DNA of 41,987 nucleotides, from assembly GCA_919902495.1 (NCBI GenBank), contig CAKKRC010000034.1:1-41987 (forward strand), written 5' to 3'. Positions within the stretch are counted from its first letter, which is position 1. The number at the start of each line of letters is the position of its first letter. Under the pieces are notes generated by a model. The model was not told where the DNA came from and searched no databases. It worked only from the letters and a program-made list of their open reading frames with translations. Of this stretch, positions 1-6,923 are shown in pieces. Made by a program: the position numbers and the translations under genes. This stretch comes from Nitrospiria bacterium. Lineage in GTDB: Bacteria > Nitrospirota > UBA9217.

Positions 1-69
1 CTGGCCGGCAAAAAGCGGAAGAATGAGGCGAGGGCAAAAAAGGACAAAAAGGATGGCGGAAAGCAGTAG
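1..69 (+). CDS. C-terminal tail of a truncated Lys-rich protein
   Basis: The first frame is open from the window edge to a TAG at 67-69 and encodes a very basic tail rich in Lys, Arg, Gly and Asp. A strong terminator follows 23 bp later, which supports this being the true end of a plus-strand gene. Too little is left to name a family; such tails occur on RNA- or DNA-binding proteins and helicases. The start lies outside the window. Confidence 0.5.
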   Translation: MAGKKRKNEARAKKDKKDGGKQ

Positions 70-92
70 CGAGGCATCACAAGAGCATGACA

Positions 93-131
93 AGGCGGGA
101 CAGGTCACACTGTCCCGCCTTTTTATTTTAT
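93..131 (+). terminator. Rho-independent terminator of the left-edge gene
   Basis: A perfect 11-bp stem (AGGCGGGACAG at 93-103 pairing with 110-120) has a 6-nt loop and is followed directly by a T-rich run to about 131. It sits 23 bp after the stop codon at 67-69. Confidence 0.9.
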
Positions 132-180
132 AGAATCTCAGGCATCAAAGATAATCGAGATGCTGGTTTTTTTTGGGGAG

Positions 181-290
181 CTCATCGCTCTGCCGCACAG
201 CATGCTAAAGTGAATTGTGATTTTCTAACACTGTGCGGCAATCCAAGAGCACTTTCGCTGCGCCCGTGCAGGCCGGTTCTTTTTTATTCG
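181..290 (-). repeat. Dispersed repeat, diverged inverted copy (copy C)
   Basis: Read on the minus strand, this stretch aligns with the repeat copies at 366-590 and 5195-5400. The core matches about 21 of 28 positions, and the block GCATGCTGTGCGGCA aligns with the GCATGTTTGCGCGGCA of copy A. It contains a perfect 10-bp inverted repeat, TGCCGCACAG at 191-200 and its complement at 231-240. The minus strand reads PARAQRK where the other copies read ARAKRKRTG. It forms a head-to-head pair with copy A. No independent gene is seen between the terminator at 93-131 and the SDR gene. Confidence 0.55.
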
Positions 291-365
291 GTCCATTTCA
301 AGCGCATGATTTATCGCGGCTATCGCATCAGACCTCCCCGGCGCTGGGGTACGGAAAAAAAGCTT

Positions 366-590
366 TAGACCTTGACGTTCCAAAAGCGCCTGCACCCCGT
401 GAATAGAGCCGCGCGCTACATGCCCGGAATAAAGATGGTCAAACCACAAGAGCATGCATGCGCGTGCGAAGCGTAAGCGCACTGGGATAGCCGTCTTGTC
501 CGGAAAAACAGCGGACAACATGGCATGTTTGCGCGGCACTAAGAACCGGGGTGCAGAAAAAAACGAAGCGGTTTCTAGGTCAGGTCATCA
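366..590 (+). repeat. Dispersed repeat, copy A
   Basis: This non-genic stretch downstream of the SDR gene matches 5195-5400 over roughly 200 bp. Shared blocks include CATGCCCGGAA, the core GCGTGCGAAGCGTAAGCGCA and a CATG-N-TGCGCG motif occurring twice in each copy. The core can fold as GTGCG/CGCAC. One plus-strand frame (454 onward, stop at 631-633) reads ARAKRKRTG, then ADNMACLRG, then GAEKNE, and matches the same frame of copy B with many third-position differences. It could be a decayed coding element, a small protein or a structured RNA; I cannot tell which. Confidence 0.7.
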
Positions 591-596
591 CTCTTT

Positions 597-1481
597 TTAT
601 ACCCCGGGTTTTCCCGGCAGGCCGATATAGCGAACAATAAGCTGATCGAAAAGCCGGTCAGGAAGGATCTTCTTGAGAATTGCCCGGAACCGCACGCCTG
701 GGCCCACGAGATACCGGGTCTTCGGGTTCACCGCGGTAAGGGCATGCTCGACAGCGCGGACGACATGGACGGGATCGAAGGCGGACGCGGCCGCCTTGCC
801 CGCGGTCCTCGTGACCGCTTCGAAGGCGGGACCGTAAAGGTCGGCGGCTTGTGAAGGAAGGTCTTGACGTGTTTTCTGCGCCGCAGCAAGGGACTTATTC
901 CATATGGGCGTCGCCACATCCCCGGGCTCGATGACCGAGACAGAGATGCCCCAGGGCAGGAGCTCGATCCGGAGGGCGTCGCTGATCGCTTCGAGGGCAT
1001 ATTTGGACGCAGAGTACGGCCCGATATACGGGAAGGCCACTCTGCCGGCGATCGAGCTCATGTTCACAATGCGTCCCCGGGCTTGCCGCAACAGGGGCAG
1101 AAACGCCTGGGTGACCGCGATCTGGCCGAAGACATTCACCTCGAACTGTTTCCGTATCTCCGAAAGCGGGAGAAATTCGAGCGGGCCGCCGACCGCAATG
1201 CCCGCATTGTTCACCAGGCCGGAAAGCCCCAGCCCCCCGGCCGCCCTGGCAACAAGGTCTGCGGCGGCGGCAACGGAGGCACTATCGGTCACCTCTATGA
1301 GGAGCGGGGTTATCCTTCCCGCGGATCCCTCGATCAGCGGTCTTCCGTCGCCCTCGTTCCTTATTCCCGCAAAGACGCGAAACCCGAGACTGTCCATATG
1401 GAAAGCACAGGCCATTCCGATGCCGGTGGAAGCGCCGGTGATGACAACCGCGCCCTTGGTCGCTCCTGGTCCGTCAGTCAT
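597..1481 (-). CDS. Short-chain dehydrogenase/reductase (SDR) family oxidoreductase
   Basis: Predicted NAD(P)-dependent oxidoreductase of 294 residues with a Rossmann fold. Visible motifs are the cofactor loop TGASTGIG (15-22), NNAG (91-94), Ser142/143, and YSASK with catalytic Tyr156 and Lys160, followed by the PG region after the sixth strand. The start at 1481 is chosen because GGGAGGT lies just upstream; an in-frame start at 1592 would add an unconvincing 37-residue leader. The C-terminal extension after the core fits classical SDRs acting on hydrophobic substrates such as retinol- or steroid-type dehydrogenases, but the substrate cannot be read from the sequence. It is divergent from the acyl-CoA synthetase gene at 1748. 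Confidence 0.9.
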   Translation of the reverse strand: MTDGPGATKGAVVITGASTGIGMACAFHMDSLGFRVFAGIRNEGDGRPLIEGSAGRITPLLIEVTDSASVAAAADLVARAAGGLGLSGLVNNAGIAVGGPLEFLPLSEIRKQFEVNVFGQIAVTQAFLPLLRQARGRIVNMSSIAGRVAFPYIGPYSASKYALEAISDALRIELLPWGISVSVIEPGDVATPIWNKSLAAAQKTRQDLPSQAADLYGPAFEAVTRTAGKAAASAFDPVHVVRAVEHALTAVNPKTRYLVGPGVRFRAILKKILPDRLFDQLIVRYIGLPGKPGV

Positions 1482-1612
1482 GAAAACCTCCCTCTCTTCC
1501 ATGATCATGCAAGCGATCGATCTTTCCCCGGTGACGTTCGTGATAATACCACAAGGAGGGCCGCCGGGAACAGGTCTCTTTTTTATCACCAATCCCCATG
1601 TCTGTTCTTTCT

Positions 1613-1706
1613 GTCTCCGCGTCTCCGTGTCTCCGTGTCATGATGTACCCTTGTCACCTTGTCATGTTTGCCTTGTCCCCCCGTCTCCGCGTCTCCGCGT
1701 CCCGCC
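1613..1706 (+). repeat. Octamer-period low-complexity array
   Basis: Twelve near-tandem units, almost all 8 nt long and beginning GT: GTCTCCGC, GTCTCCGT, GTCTCCGT, then diverged units (GTCATGAT, GTACCCTT, GTCACCTT, GTCATGTT), a 6-nt unit, then GTCCCCCC, GTCTCCGC, GTCTCCGC and GTCCCGCC. It fills the divergent intergenic region between the SDR and acyl-CoA synthetase genes and stops just before the promoter of the latter. It is probably non-coding. Confidence 0.75.
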
Positions 1707-1712
1707 TCTTCC

Positions 1713-1741
1713 TTGACCTCCCCCCCATCCTCGTCTACACT
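1713..1741 (+). promoter_or_regulatory. Sigma-70-type promoter for the acyl-CoA synthetase gene
   Basis: TTGACC at 1713-1718, a 17-bp spacer and TACACT at 1736-1741. The -10 box ends 6 nt before the ATG at 1748, so transcription would begin at or next to the start codon, and no Shine-Dalgarno sequence is present. This implies a leaderless mRNA. Confidence 0.55.
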
Positions 1742-1747
1742 TACAGT

Positions 1748-3841
1748 ATGCTCTCCGCACTGTTCAACCCGCAATCCATCGCGGTCATCGGCGCGTCGGC
1801 GGACCCGAAAAAGGTCGGCCACGCCGTGCTAAAAAATCTCCTCCAGTACAATTACCCGGGAAAGCTCATTCCCATCAATCCCTCGTGCCCCGAGATCCTC
1901 GGACTCAAGGCGTTCCCCGCGGTATCGGCGTCCGGAAGCGTCGTGGACCTGGCAATCATCGCCGTACCGGCGAAGTTCGTCCCGGAAACGCTCATCGACT
2001 GTTCAGCCGCCGGCATCAAGGCGGCGGTGATCCTGAGCGCCGGGTTCAAGGAGGCGGGCGCGGAAGGTACGCTCCTGGAGCAGCGGGTCAAGGACATCGC
2101 CAAAGAACGCGGCATCCGCGTCCTGGGCCCCAACTGCCTCGGCCTGATCAACACGGGCAACGACATGAACGCCACCTTTGCGGGGGGCATGCTGCCGAAG
2201 GGCCGGATCGCCTTCTTTTCCCAGTCCGGTGCGCTTGGCATCGCCATCCTCGACTGGGCACTGGGGAACAAGATAGGCTTTTCCAAGTTCGTCAGCCTGG
2301 GGAACAAGGCCGACCTGAACGAGATCGACTTCATCGAATACTTCGCCAACGACCCCGACACGGACATCATCCTGGGTTACATCGAGGACGTGGTGAGCGG
2401 CAAGCGGTTCCTCAAGGCCGCGGCGCAGGCCACCCGGTCGAAGCCCATCGTTCTGCTCAAGTCCGGCGGCACCGAGGCGGGAGCCCGGGCCGCGTCGTCC
2501 CACACCGGTGCGCTGGCCGGGTCCGACGTCGCATTCGAAGCCGCGTTCCGGCAGTCCGGCGTCATCCGGGCTGCCGGCGTCGAAGAGCTCTTCGACGCGG
2601 CAACGACCTTCTCGGGCAGGAAGCTGCCCGACGGGAACCGGTTGCTCATCATCACCAATGCCGGCGGGCCCGGTATCCTCGCTGCCGACACGGCGGAGCG
2701 CATTGGCGTCAAGCTGCCGCAGATGTCAAAGGAGACCCTCGACAGCCTCATCAAGCTGCTCCCGCCCAGCGCTTCGGTCTACAACCCCGTGGACCTGATC
2801 GGCGACGCCACCTCGGAGCGGTATGCAGCCGCGCTGGAGAAGGCCGTTGCCGACCCCAATGTGGACGGCGTGCTCGTGATCCTGACGCCCCAGGCAATGA
2901 CCGATGTGGACAATGTCGCGGACCTCGCCGTCCGGACTTCAGCGACGACGGACAAGCCCATCCTCACCTCGTTCATGGGTTCGCTCAGCGTGAAGAGCGC
3001 CGTTGAGAAACTCAAGCAGAAGTCCATCCCGAACTTCTCCTACCCTGAGACCGCCGTCCGGGCCTTCAAGAAGCTGGCCGACTACCGCCAGTGGCAGGGC
3101 GTGAAGGACGAAGAGATCACCCTCGGCTGGTTCAACGAGGACGCCGTGCAGGACCAGATCGATGCCCTGATGAAGCGCGGGATATACCAGGTCGGAGAAG
3201 AAGAGGCCATGGCCATCCTGGCCTGCTACGGCTTCACCTTCCCGAAGCGAACGCTGGTAATGACCTCCCGGGAAGCCGCGGCTGCGGCAACGGCCATAGG
3301 GTTTCCGGTGGTGATGAAGATCTCGTCCCCCGACATCCTGCACAAGACCGACGTGGGCGGCGTGAAGATCGGCGTGAAGACTGCGAAGGAGGCAGAAGAC
3401 GCCTTCCTGTCGATCACGGCGAACGCACGGCGGTTCATGCCCCAGGCCTACATCAAGGGCGTCATGATCTACGAGATGGTCAAGGGGGGCAAGGAGGTCA
3501 TCCTCGGCGTCACCCGCGACCGGACCTTCGGCCCCATGATCATGTTCGGCCTGGGCGGCATCTACGTCGAAGTGCTGAAGGACGTCGCCTTCCGCATCGC
3601 GCCGGTCGCCCGCAGGGACGCCCTGAGCATGGTGAACGAGATCAGGACCGTGGGACTGCTCAAGGGGGCGCGCGGTGAAAAGCCCGTCGACCTCTCCGCC
3701 ATCGCCGACAACATCGTCCGGCTCTCGACGCTCGTGACGGCCTTCCCGGAGATCCAGGAGCTGGACATCAATCCGCTCGTGGTGATGGAGAAGGGCGCCG
3801 TCGCGCTCGATGCACGGGTGATATTCAGCCAGCCGCGATGA
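1748..3841 (+). CDS. ADP-forming acyl/acetyl-CoA synthetase, fused alpha-beta type
   Basis: A 697-residue NDP-forming acyl-CoA synthetase, which makes ATP from an acyl-CoA, ADP and phosphate, or runs in reverse to activate the acid. The order is an N-terminal CoA-binding Rossmann domain (about 1-130, starting NPQSIAVIGAS), a succinyl-CoA-ligase-like region with the phosphorylated His252 in SSHTGALAG, a second flavodoxin-like domain (about 300-450), and a C-terminal ATP-grasp domain (about 470-697, with FPVVMKISSPDILHKTD and ending ELDINPLVV). The single-chain layout is the usual bacterial fusion. The ATG at 1748 is preferred over an upstream in-frame start that would translate the octamer repeat. 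The next gene encodes a DRTGG protein related to the phosphotransacetylase N-terminal region, which fits acetate or acyl-CoA energy metabolism. Substrate range is not determinable. Confidence 0.9.
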   Translation: MLSALFNPQSIAVIGASADPKKVGHAVLKNLLQYNYPGKLIPINPSCPEILGLKAFPAVSASGSVVDLAIIAVPAKFVPETLIDCSAAGIKAAVILSAGFKEAGAEGTLLEQRVKDIAKERGIRVLGPNCLGLINTGNDMNATFAGGMLPKGRIAFFSQSGALGIAILDWALGNKIGFSKFVSLGNKADLNEIDFIEYFANDPDTDIILGYIEDVVSGKRFLKAAAQATRSKPIVLLKSGGTEAGARAASSHTGALAGSDVAFEAAFRQSGVIRAAGVEELFDAATTFSGRKLPDGNRLLIITNAGGPGILAADTAERIGVKLPQMSKETLDSLIKLLPPSASVYNPVDLIGDATSERYAAALEKAVADPNVDGVLVILTPQAMTDVDNVADLAVRTSATTDKPILTSFMGSLSVKSAVEKLKQKSIPNFSYPETAVRAFKKLADYRQWQGVKDEEITLGWFNEDAVQDQIDALMKRGIYQVGEEEAMAILACYGFTFPKRTLVMTSREAAAAATAIGFPVVMKISSPDILHKTDVGGVKIGVKTAKEAEDAFLSITANARRFMPQAYIKGVMIYEMVKGGKEVILGVTRDRTFGPMIMFGLGGIYVEVLKDVAFRIAPVARRDALSMVNEIRTVGLLKGARGEKPVDLSAIADNIVRLSTLVTAFPEIQELDINPLVVMEKGAVALDARVIFSQPR

Positions 3842-3933
3842 CCGCGGGAACGCGAACAGGTGCGTGCAATCCGGCTCGAACTGCGCTATAGTCAAAGAGA
3901 TCCAAGAATCGACATACTATAGCAGAGAACCTA

Positions 3934-4070
3934 TTTCACCGCAGAGTTCGCAGAGATCGCGGAGAGGTCTTAATATATTCAGAGACAGAACCAGGCATTA
4001 ACGTTTTTGATTTTACTCTGCGGTCTCCGCGTGCTCGCTTAGAAGCGCCTACTGTTGGCTGCGGTAAAAA
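3934..4070. repeat. Intergenic palindromic repeat element 1, with hairpin module
   Basis: The left arm (about 3934-3966) has three 9-nt units of the type CGCAGAGNT. The right arm (about 4013-4070) carries the complementary CTCTGCGGTCTCCGCG. The ends are ACCGCA and TGCGGT. The right arm is interrupted at 4036-4058 by a 23-bp module: the hairpin CGCTTAGAAGCG followed by CCTACTGTTGG. The identical 23 bp recur at 31849-31871. It lies between the acyl-CoA synthetase and DRTGG genes. Confidence 0.75.
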
Positions 4071-4106
4071 CTTTTACATTAAGAATTTGTTTTCCAGGAG
4101 GAAGGA

Positions 4107-5171
4107 ATGATCCCGATTCTCGTCGTGTCAAACACCCCCTACGCCGGAAGGACATTCGTCTCGCTCGGGCTGGCCCTGAAGCTCAAAGAGATGGACTACG
4201 ACGTAGGCTATATGAAGCCATTCGGCACCGTGCCGGTGAAGTCCGGCCCGGCGATCCACGACGCCGATGCCCTCTTCGCCCGGGAGGTCCTGGGCCTCAC
4301 GGACCCCATCGAGACGATATCGCCCTTCGTGCTGGACTTCGAACAGCAGGCGATGCTGCTCACCGGCGGGTTGAAGGACGCGCAGAAGCGCGTACTCGCC
4401 GCGTTCCGGACGCTCAAGAGGAAGGACTTCGCGATCATCGGCGGCGCAGGCGACCTCTTCGAGGGGGCGCTCACCGGCCTTGACGCCCTCTCGCTCGCCG
4501 GGGCGATGGAGGCCCATGTGCTCTTCGTCGAGCCCTGGCGCGGCGATACCTCGCTCGACGCCCTCTACGGCGCGGCGCAGCTCTTCGGCGAACGCTTCGC
4601 CGGCGGGGTCCTGAACAAGGTCCCCGAAGCGGCCCTGTCCCGCGTGAAGCAGGAGATCAAGCCCTTCCTCTTAAAGAAAGGCGTGCCGCTCTTCGGCGCG
4701 TTCCCCAAGGACCGCTTCCTCGAGTCCGTGACCGTGCGCCAATTGAACGAGATCCTGAACGGCAAGGTGCTGAGCGGCGAGACCCGCCTCGACGAGTCCG
4801 TGGAGAACTTTCTCATCGGAGCCATGGACGTGGACAGCGCGCTCACCTATTTCCGCAGAACACCCAACAAGGCGGTCATCACCGGCGCCCACCGTTCGGA
4901 CATCCAGCTCGCGGCGATGGAGACCTCCACCAAGTGCATCATCATCACCGGCGGCCTCCAGACCAACGAGGTCGTGCTCGGCAAGGCGCGCGCCACCAAC
5001 ACCCCGATCCTGTCGGTGCCCGATGACACATTCAGCACCATCGACAAGATCGAAATGCGCGTCGGGAAGACGAGCATTCGCGAGCGGAACAAGGTCGAGC
5101 GGGCCAGGAAGATCCTTGATACCGAGTTCGACATGTTCGGGTTTCTGAAAAGCGTGAAGGCGAAGACATGA
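4107..5171 (+). CDS. DRTGG-domain protein with BioD/CobB-like P-loop NTPase fold
   Basis: A 354-residue cytoplasmic protein. Residues 1-210 resemble the dethiobiotin-synthetase/cobyrinate-synthase-type NTPase fold found at the N-terminus of long phosphotransacetylases. About 215-330 is a DRTGG domain (KAVITGAHRSD, then IIITGG, then TPILSV). The P-loop region reads SNTPYAGRT, with Arg where a Walker A Lys is expected, so nucleotide binding may be altered or lost. AGGAGG lies 5-6 nt before the ATG. It follows the ADP-forming acyl-CoA synthetase with only a repeat between them, and a regulatory or adaptor role in acetyl-CoA metabolism is an inference from family and context. No catalytic reaction can be assigned. 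Confidence 0.8.
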   Translation: MIPILVVSNTPYAGRTFVSLGLALKLKEMDYDVGYMKPFGTVPVKSGPAIHDADALFAREVLGLTDPIETISPFVLDFEQQAMLLTGGLKDAQKRVLAAFRTLKRKDFAIIGGAGDLFEGALTGLDALSLAGAMEAHVLFVEPWRGDTSLDALYGAAQLFGERFAGGVLNKVPEAALSRVKQEIKPFLLKKGVPLFGAFPKDRFLESVTVRQLNEILNGKVLSGETRLDESVENFLIGAMDVDSALTYFRRTPNKAVITGAHRSDIQLAAMETSTKCIIITGGLQTNEVVLGKARATNTPILSVPDDTFSTIDKIEMRVGKTSIRERNKVERARKILDTEFDMFGFLKSVKAKT

Positions 5172-5194
5172 CCGGGGGGTTGGGTAAAGGCTCA

Positions 5195-5400
5195 AGCCTT
5201 GCTTTTCCAGAGGCCCCTGCATCCCGTGAACAGGTTCGCGTACAAGCATGCCCGGAACAAAGCCCGCAAGCCACAGATCATGCCTGCGCGTGCGAAGCGT
5301 AAGCGCACAGGGATGACCGTATCGTCAGGCACAACAGAAGACAACTTGGCATGCCTGCGCGGACCTGTGAATGGCGGTGCAGAAAAGAATGAAAGATGAT
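5195..5400 (+). repeat. Dispersed repeat, copy B
   Basis: Second direct copy of the element at 366-590, filling most of the 287-bp gap between the DRTGG and aldehyde dehydrogenase genes. It shares the GCGTGCGAAGCGTAAGCGCA core, CATGCCCGGAA and two CATGCCTGCGCG blocks (5279-5290 and about 5350-5361). The plus frame gives a 66-residue ORF (5199-5399) containing ARAKRKRTG, DNLACLRG and GAEKNE, matching copy A. The minus frame is also open and in the same codon register, so wobble positions coincide on both strands and the coding strand cannot be decided from these copies alone. Confidence 0.7.
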
Positions 5401-5458
5401 GATCAGTAGACGTTGAGCCGCTTCTTCCGGGTCCATATGCACGTTCCAGGACAACACC

Positions 5459-6832
5459 ATGCATAGCACCTCCATCAAACAGCTCCTCCACGAACACCGC
5501 TCCTACTTCGCGACGGGCATAACGAAGGACCCCTCCTTCCGCCTGGAGCAGCTCAGGGTCCTGAGAAAGGCCCTCACGGACAACGAGGACGCGCTCTTTC
5601 ACGCGCTCAAAGAGGACCTCAATAAACCTGCCTTCGAGGCCTACGGCGGCGAGTCCGCCATCGTCCTCCACGAGATCGACCATGCGCTCCGCCACCTCCG
5701 GTGCTGGTCGAAGCCTCGGCGCGTCAGGACGCCGCTGGCGTTCTTTCCCGCCCGGTGCTTCATTCATCCCGTGCCCTTCGGCGTGGCCCTGATCATCGGC
5801 CCCTGGAACTTCCCGGTCCAGCTCATGCTGGCTCCCCTGGCGGGCGCGATGGCCGCCGGCAACTGCGCCGTGCTCAAACCTTCCATTACCGCCCCCCATA
5901 CGTCGCACATCATCATGAAGCTCATCAGCGAGAACTTCGATCCGGCCTATGTGTCCATCGTCGAAGGAGGAGCCGAAACGGCGCAGGCACTGCTTGAAGA
6001 GCGGTTCGATCACGTCTTCTTCACCGGCGGGGTCGCTTCCGGCAGGCTCGTCATGGCGGCGGCGGCGAAGCACCTCACCCCGGTCACGCTGGAGCTGGGC
6101 GGCAAGAATGCCTGCATCGTCGACGCCGACGCCCCGCTGGACATCACGGCGCGGCGGATAGCCTTCGGCAAGTTCTTCAACGCCGGCCAGAGCTGCGTTG
6201 CCGTGGATTACCTGCTCGTGGACCGGCGTATCAAGCAGGCGCTGCTGTCGCGCATCCTCAAGTACACGGTCGAGTTCTACGGCGAGGACGCTTCCCGCAG
6301 TCCGGACTATGCACGGATCGTGAACGAGCAGCACTTCGACCGGTTGCTGGGGCTGCTGCACGCCGGGGACATCATGATCGGCGGCGGATCGGACCGGGCA
6401 AACCGGTACATCGCGCCCACGGTCATCGACGGCATAACCGGCAACGAACCGATCATGGAGGACGAGATCTTCGGCCCCCTGCTGCCGGTCATCTCCTACG
6501 ACGACCTGTCCGAGGCCATCGAGTTCGTGAACAGCAGGCCCCGGCCCCTGGCGCTCTATTTCTTTTCCCGGAACGCGGCACATCAAGAACGGGTGCTGGC
6601 CGGGACCTCGTCGGGCGGCGGGTGCATCAACGACACGGTCGTTCACGAGACCGTGACCGGCCTGCCCTTTGGAGGCGTCGGCGACAGCGGCATGGGCAAG
6701 TACCACGGCAAGGCGAGCTTTGACACCTTCACCCACGAGCGGAGCATCGTCAGGAACGGATTCCTGGTCGATGTCTTCTTGCGCTATCCTCCGTACAGGG
6801 ACCATCTCCGATGGCTGAAAAAACTTTTTTGA
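5459..6832 (+). CDS. Aldehyde dehydrogenase, class-3-like
   Basis: A 457-residue NAD(P)-dependent aldehyde dehydrogenase oxidising an aldehyde to the acid. Motifs are the cofactor-domain GPWNFP (114-119), FTGG (188-191), general-base Glu212 in LELGGK, and the catalytic Cys246 in NAGQSC. The compact length and these motif variants fit the class 3 / coniferyl- or fatty-aldehyde branch, which lacks the N-terminal extension of betaine-type enzymes. The C-terminus (FLRYPPYRDH, then a Leu-rich end) is typical of that branch. No convincing Shine-Dalgarno precedes the ATG. Upstream is repeat copy B and downstream a co-directed sensor kinase. The natural aldehyde is unknown; fatty or aromatic aldehydes are possible. 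Confidence 0.92.
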   Translation: MHSTSIKQLLHEHRSYFATGITKDPSFRLEQLRVLRKALTDNEDALFHALKEDLNKPAFEAYGGESAIVLHEIDHALRHLRCWSKPRRVRTPLAFFPARCFIHPVPFGVALIIGPWNFPVQLMLAPLAGAMAAGNCAVLKPSITAPHTSHIIMKLISENFDPAYVSIVEGGAETAQALLEERFDHVFFTGGVASGRLVMAAAAKHLTPVTLELGGKNACIVDADAPLDITARRIAFGKFFNAGQSCVAVDYLLVDRRIKQALLSRILKYTVEFYGEDASRSPDYARIVNEQHFDRLLGLLHAGDIMIGGGSDRANRYIAPTVIDGITGNEPIMEDEIFGPLLPVISYDDLSEAIEFVNSRPRPLALYFFSRNAAHQERVLAGTSSGGGCINDTVVHETVTGLPFGGVGDSGMGKYHGKASFDTFTHERSIVRNGFLVDVFLRYPPYRDHLRWLKKLF

Positions 6833-6891
6833 GTTGAACGAGCCGCCGTCAGGTATCGCTCGCTCAACTATCCTGCGCGGCGATCTTCTGA

Positions 6892-6897
6892 TATAAT
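6892..6897 (+). promoter_or_regulatory. -10 box upstream of the hybrid kinase
   Basis: A perfect TATAAT lies 26 nt before the ATG at 6924. The -35 region is poor, and no clear Shine-Dalgarno is present in the short leader. Confidence 0.4.
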
Positions 6898-6923
6898 AAC
6901 TACGGAAATCCTTACAAGACACC

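Noticed and set aside
1598-1747. N-terminal extension of the acyl-CoA synthetase from an upstream ATG
   Set aside because: It would translate the octamer repeat and the promoter; the family N-terminus begins at 1748.
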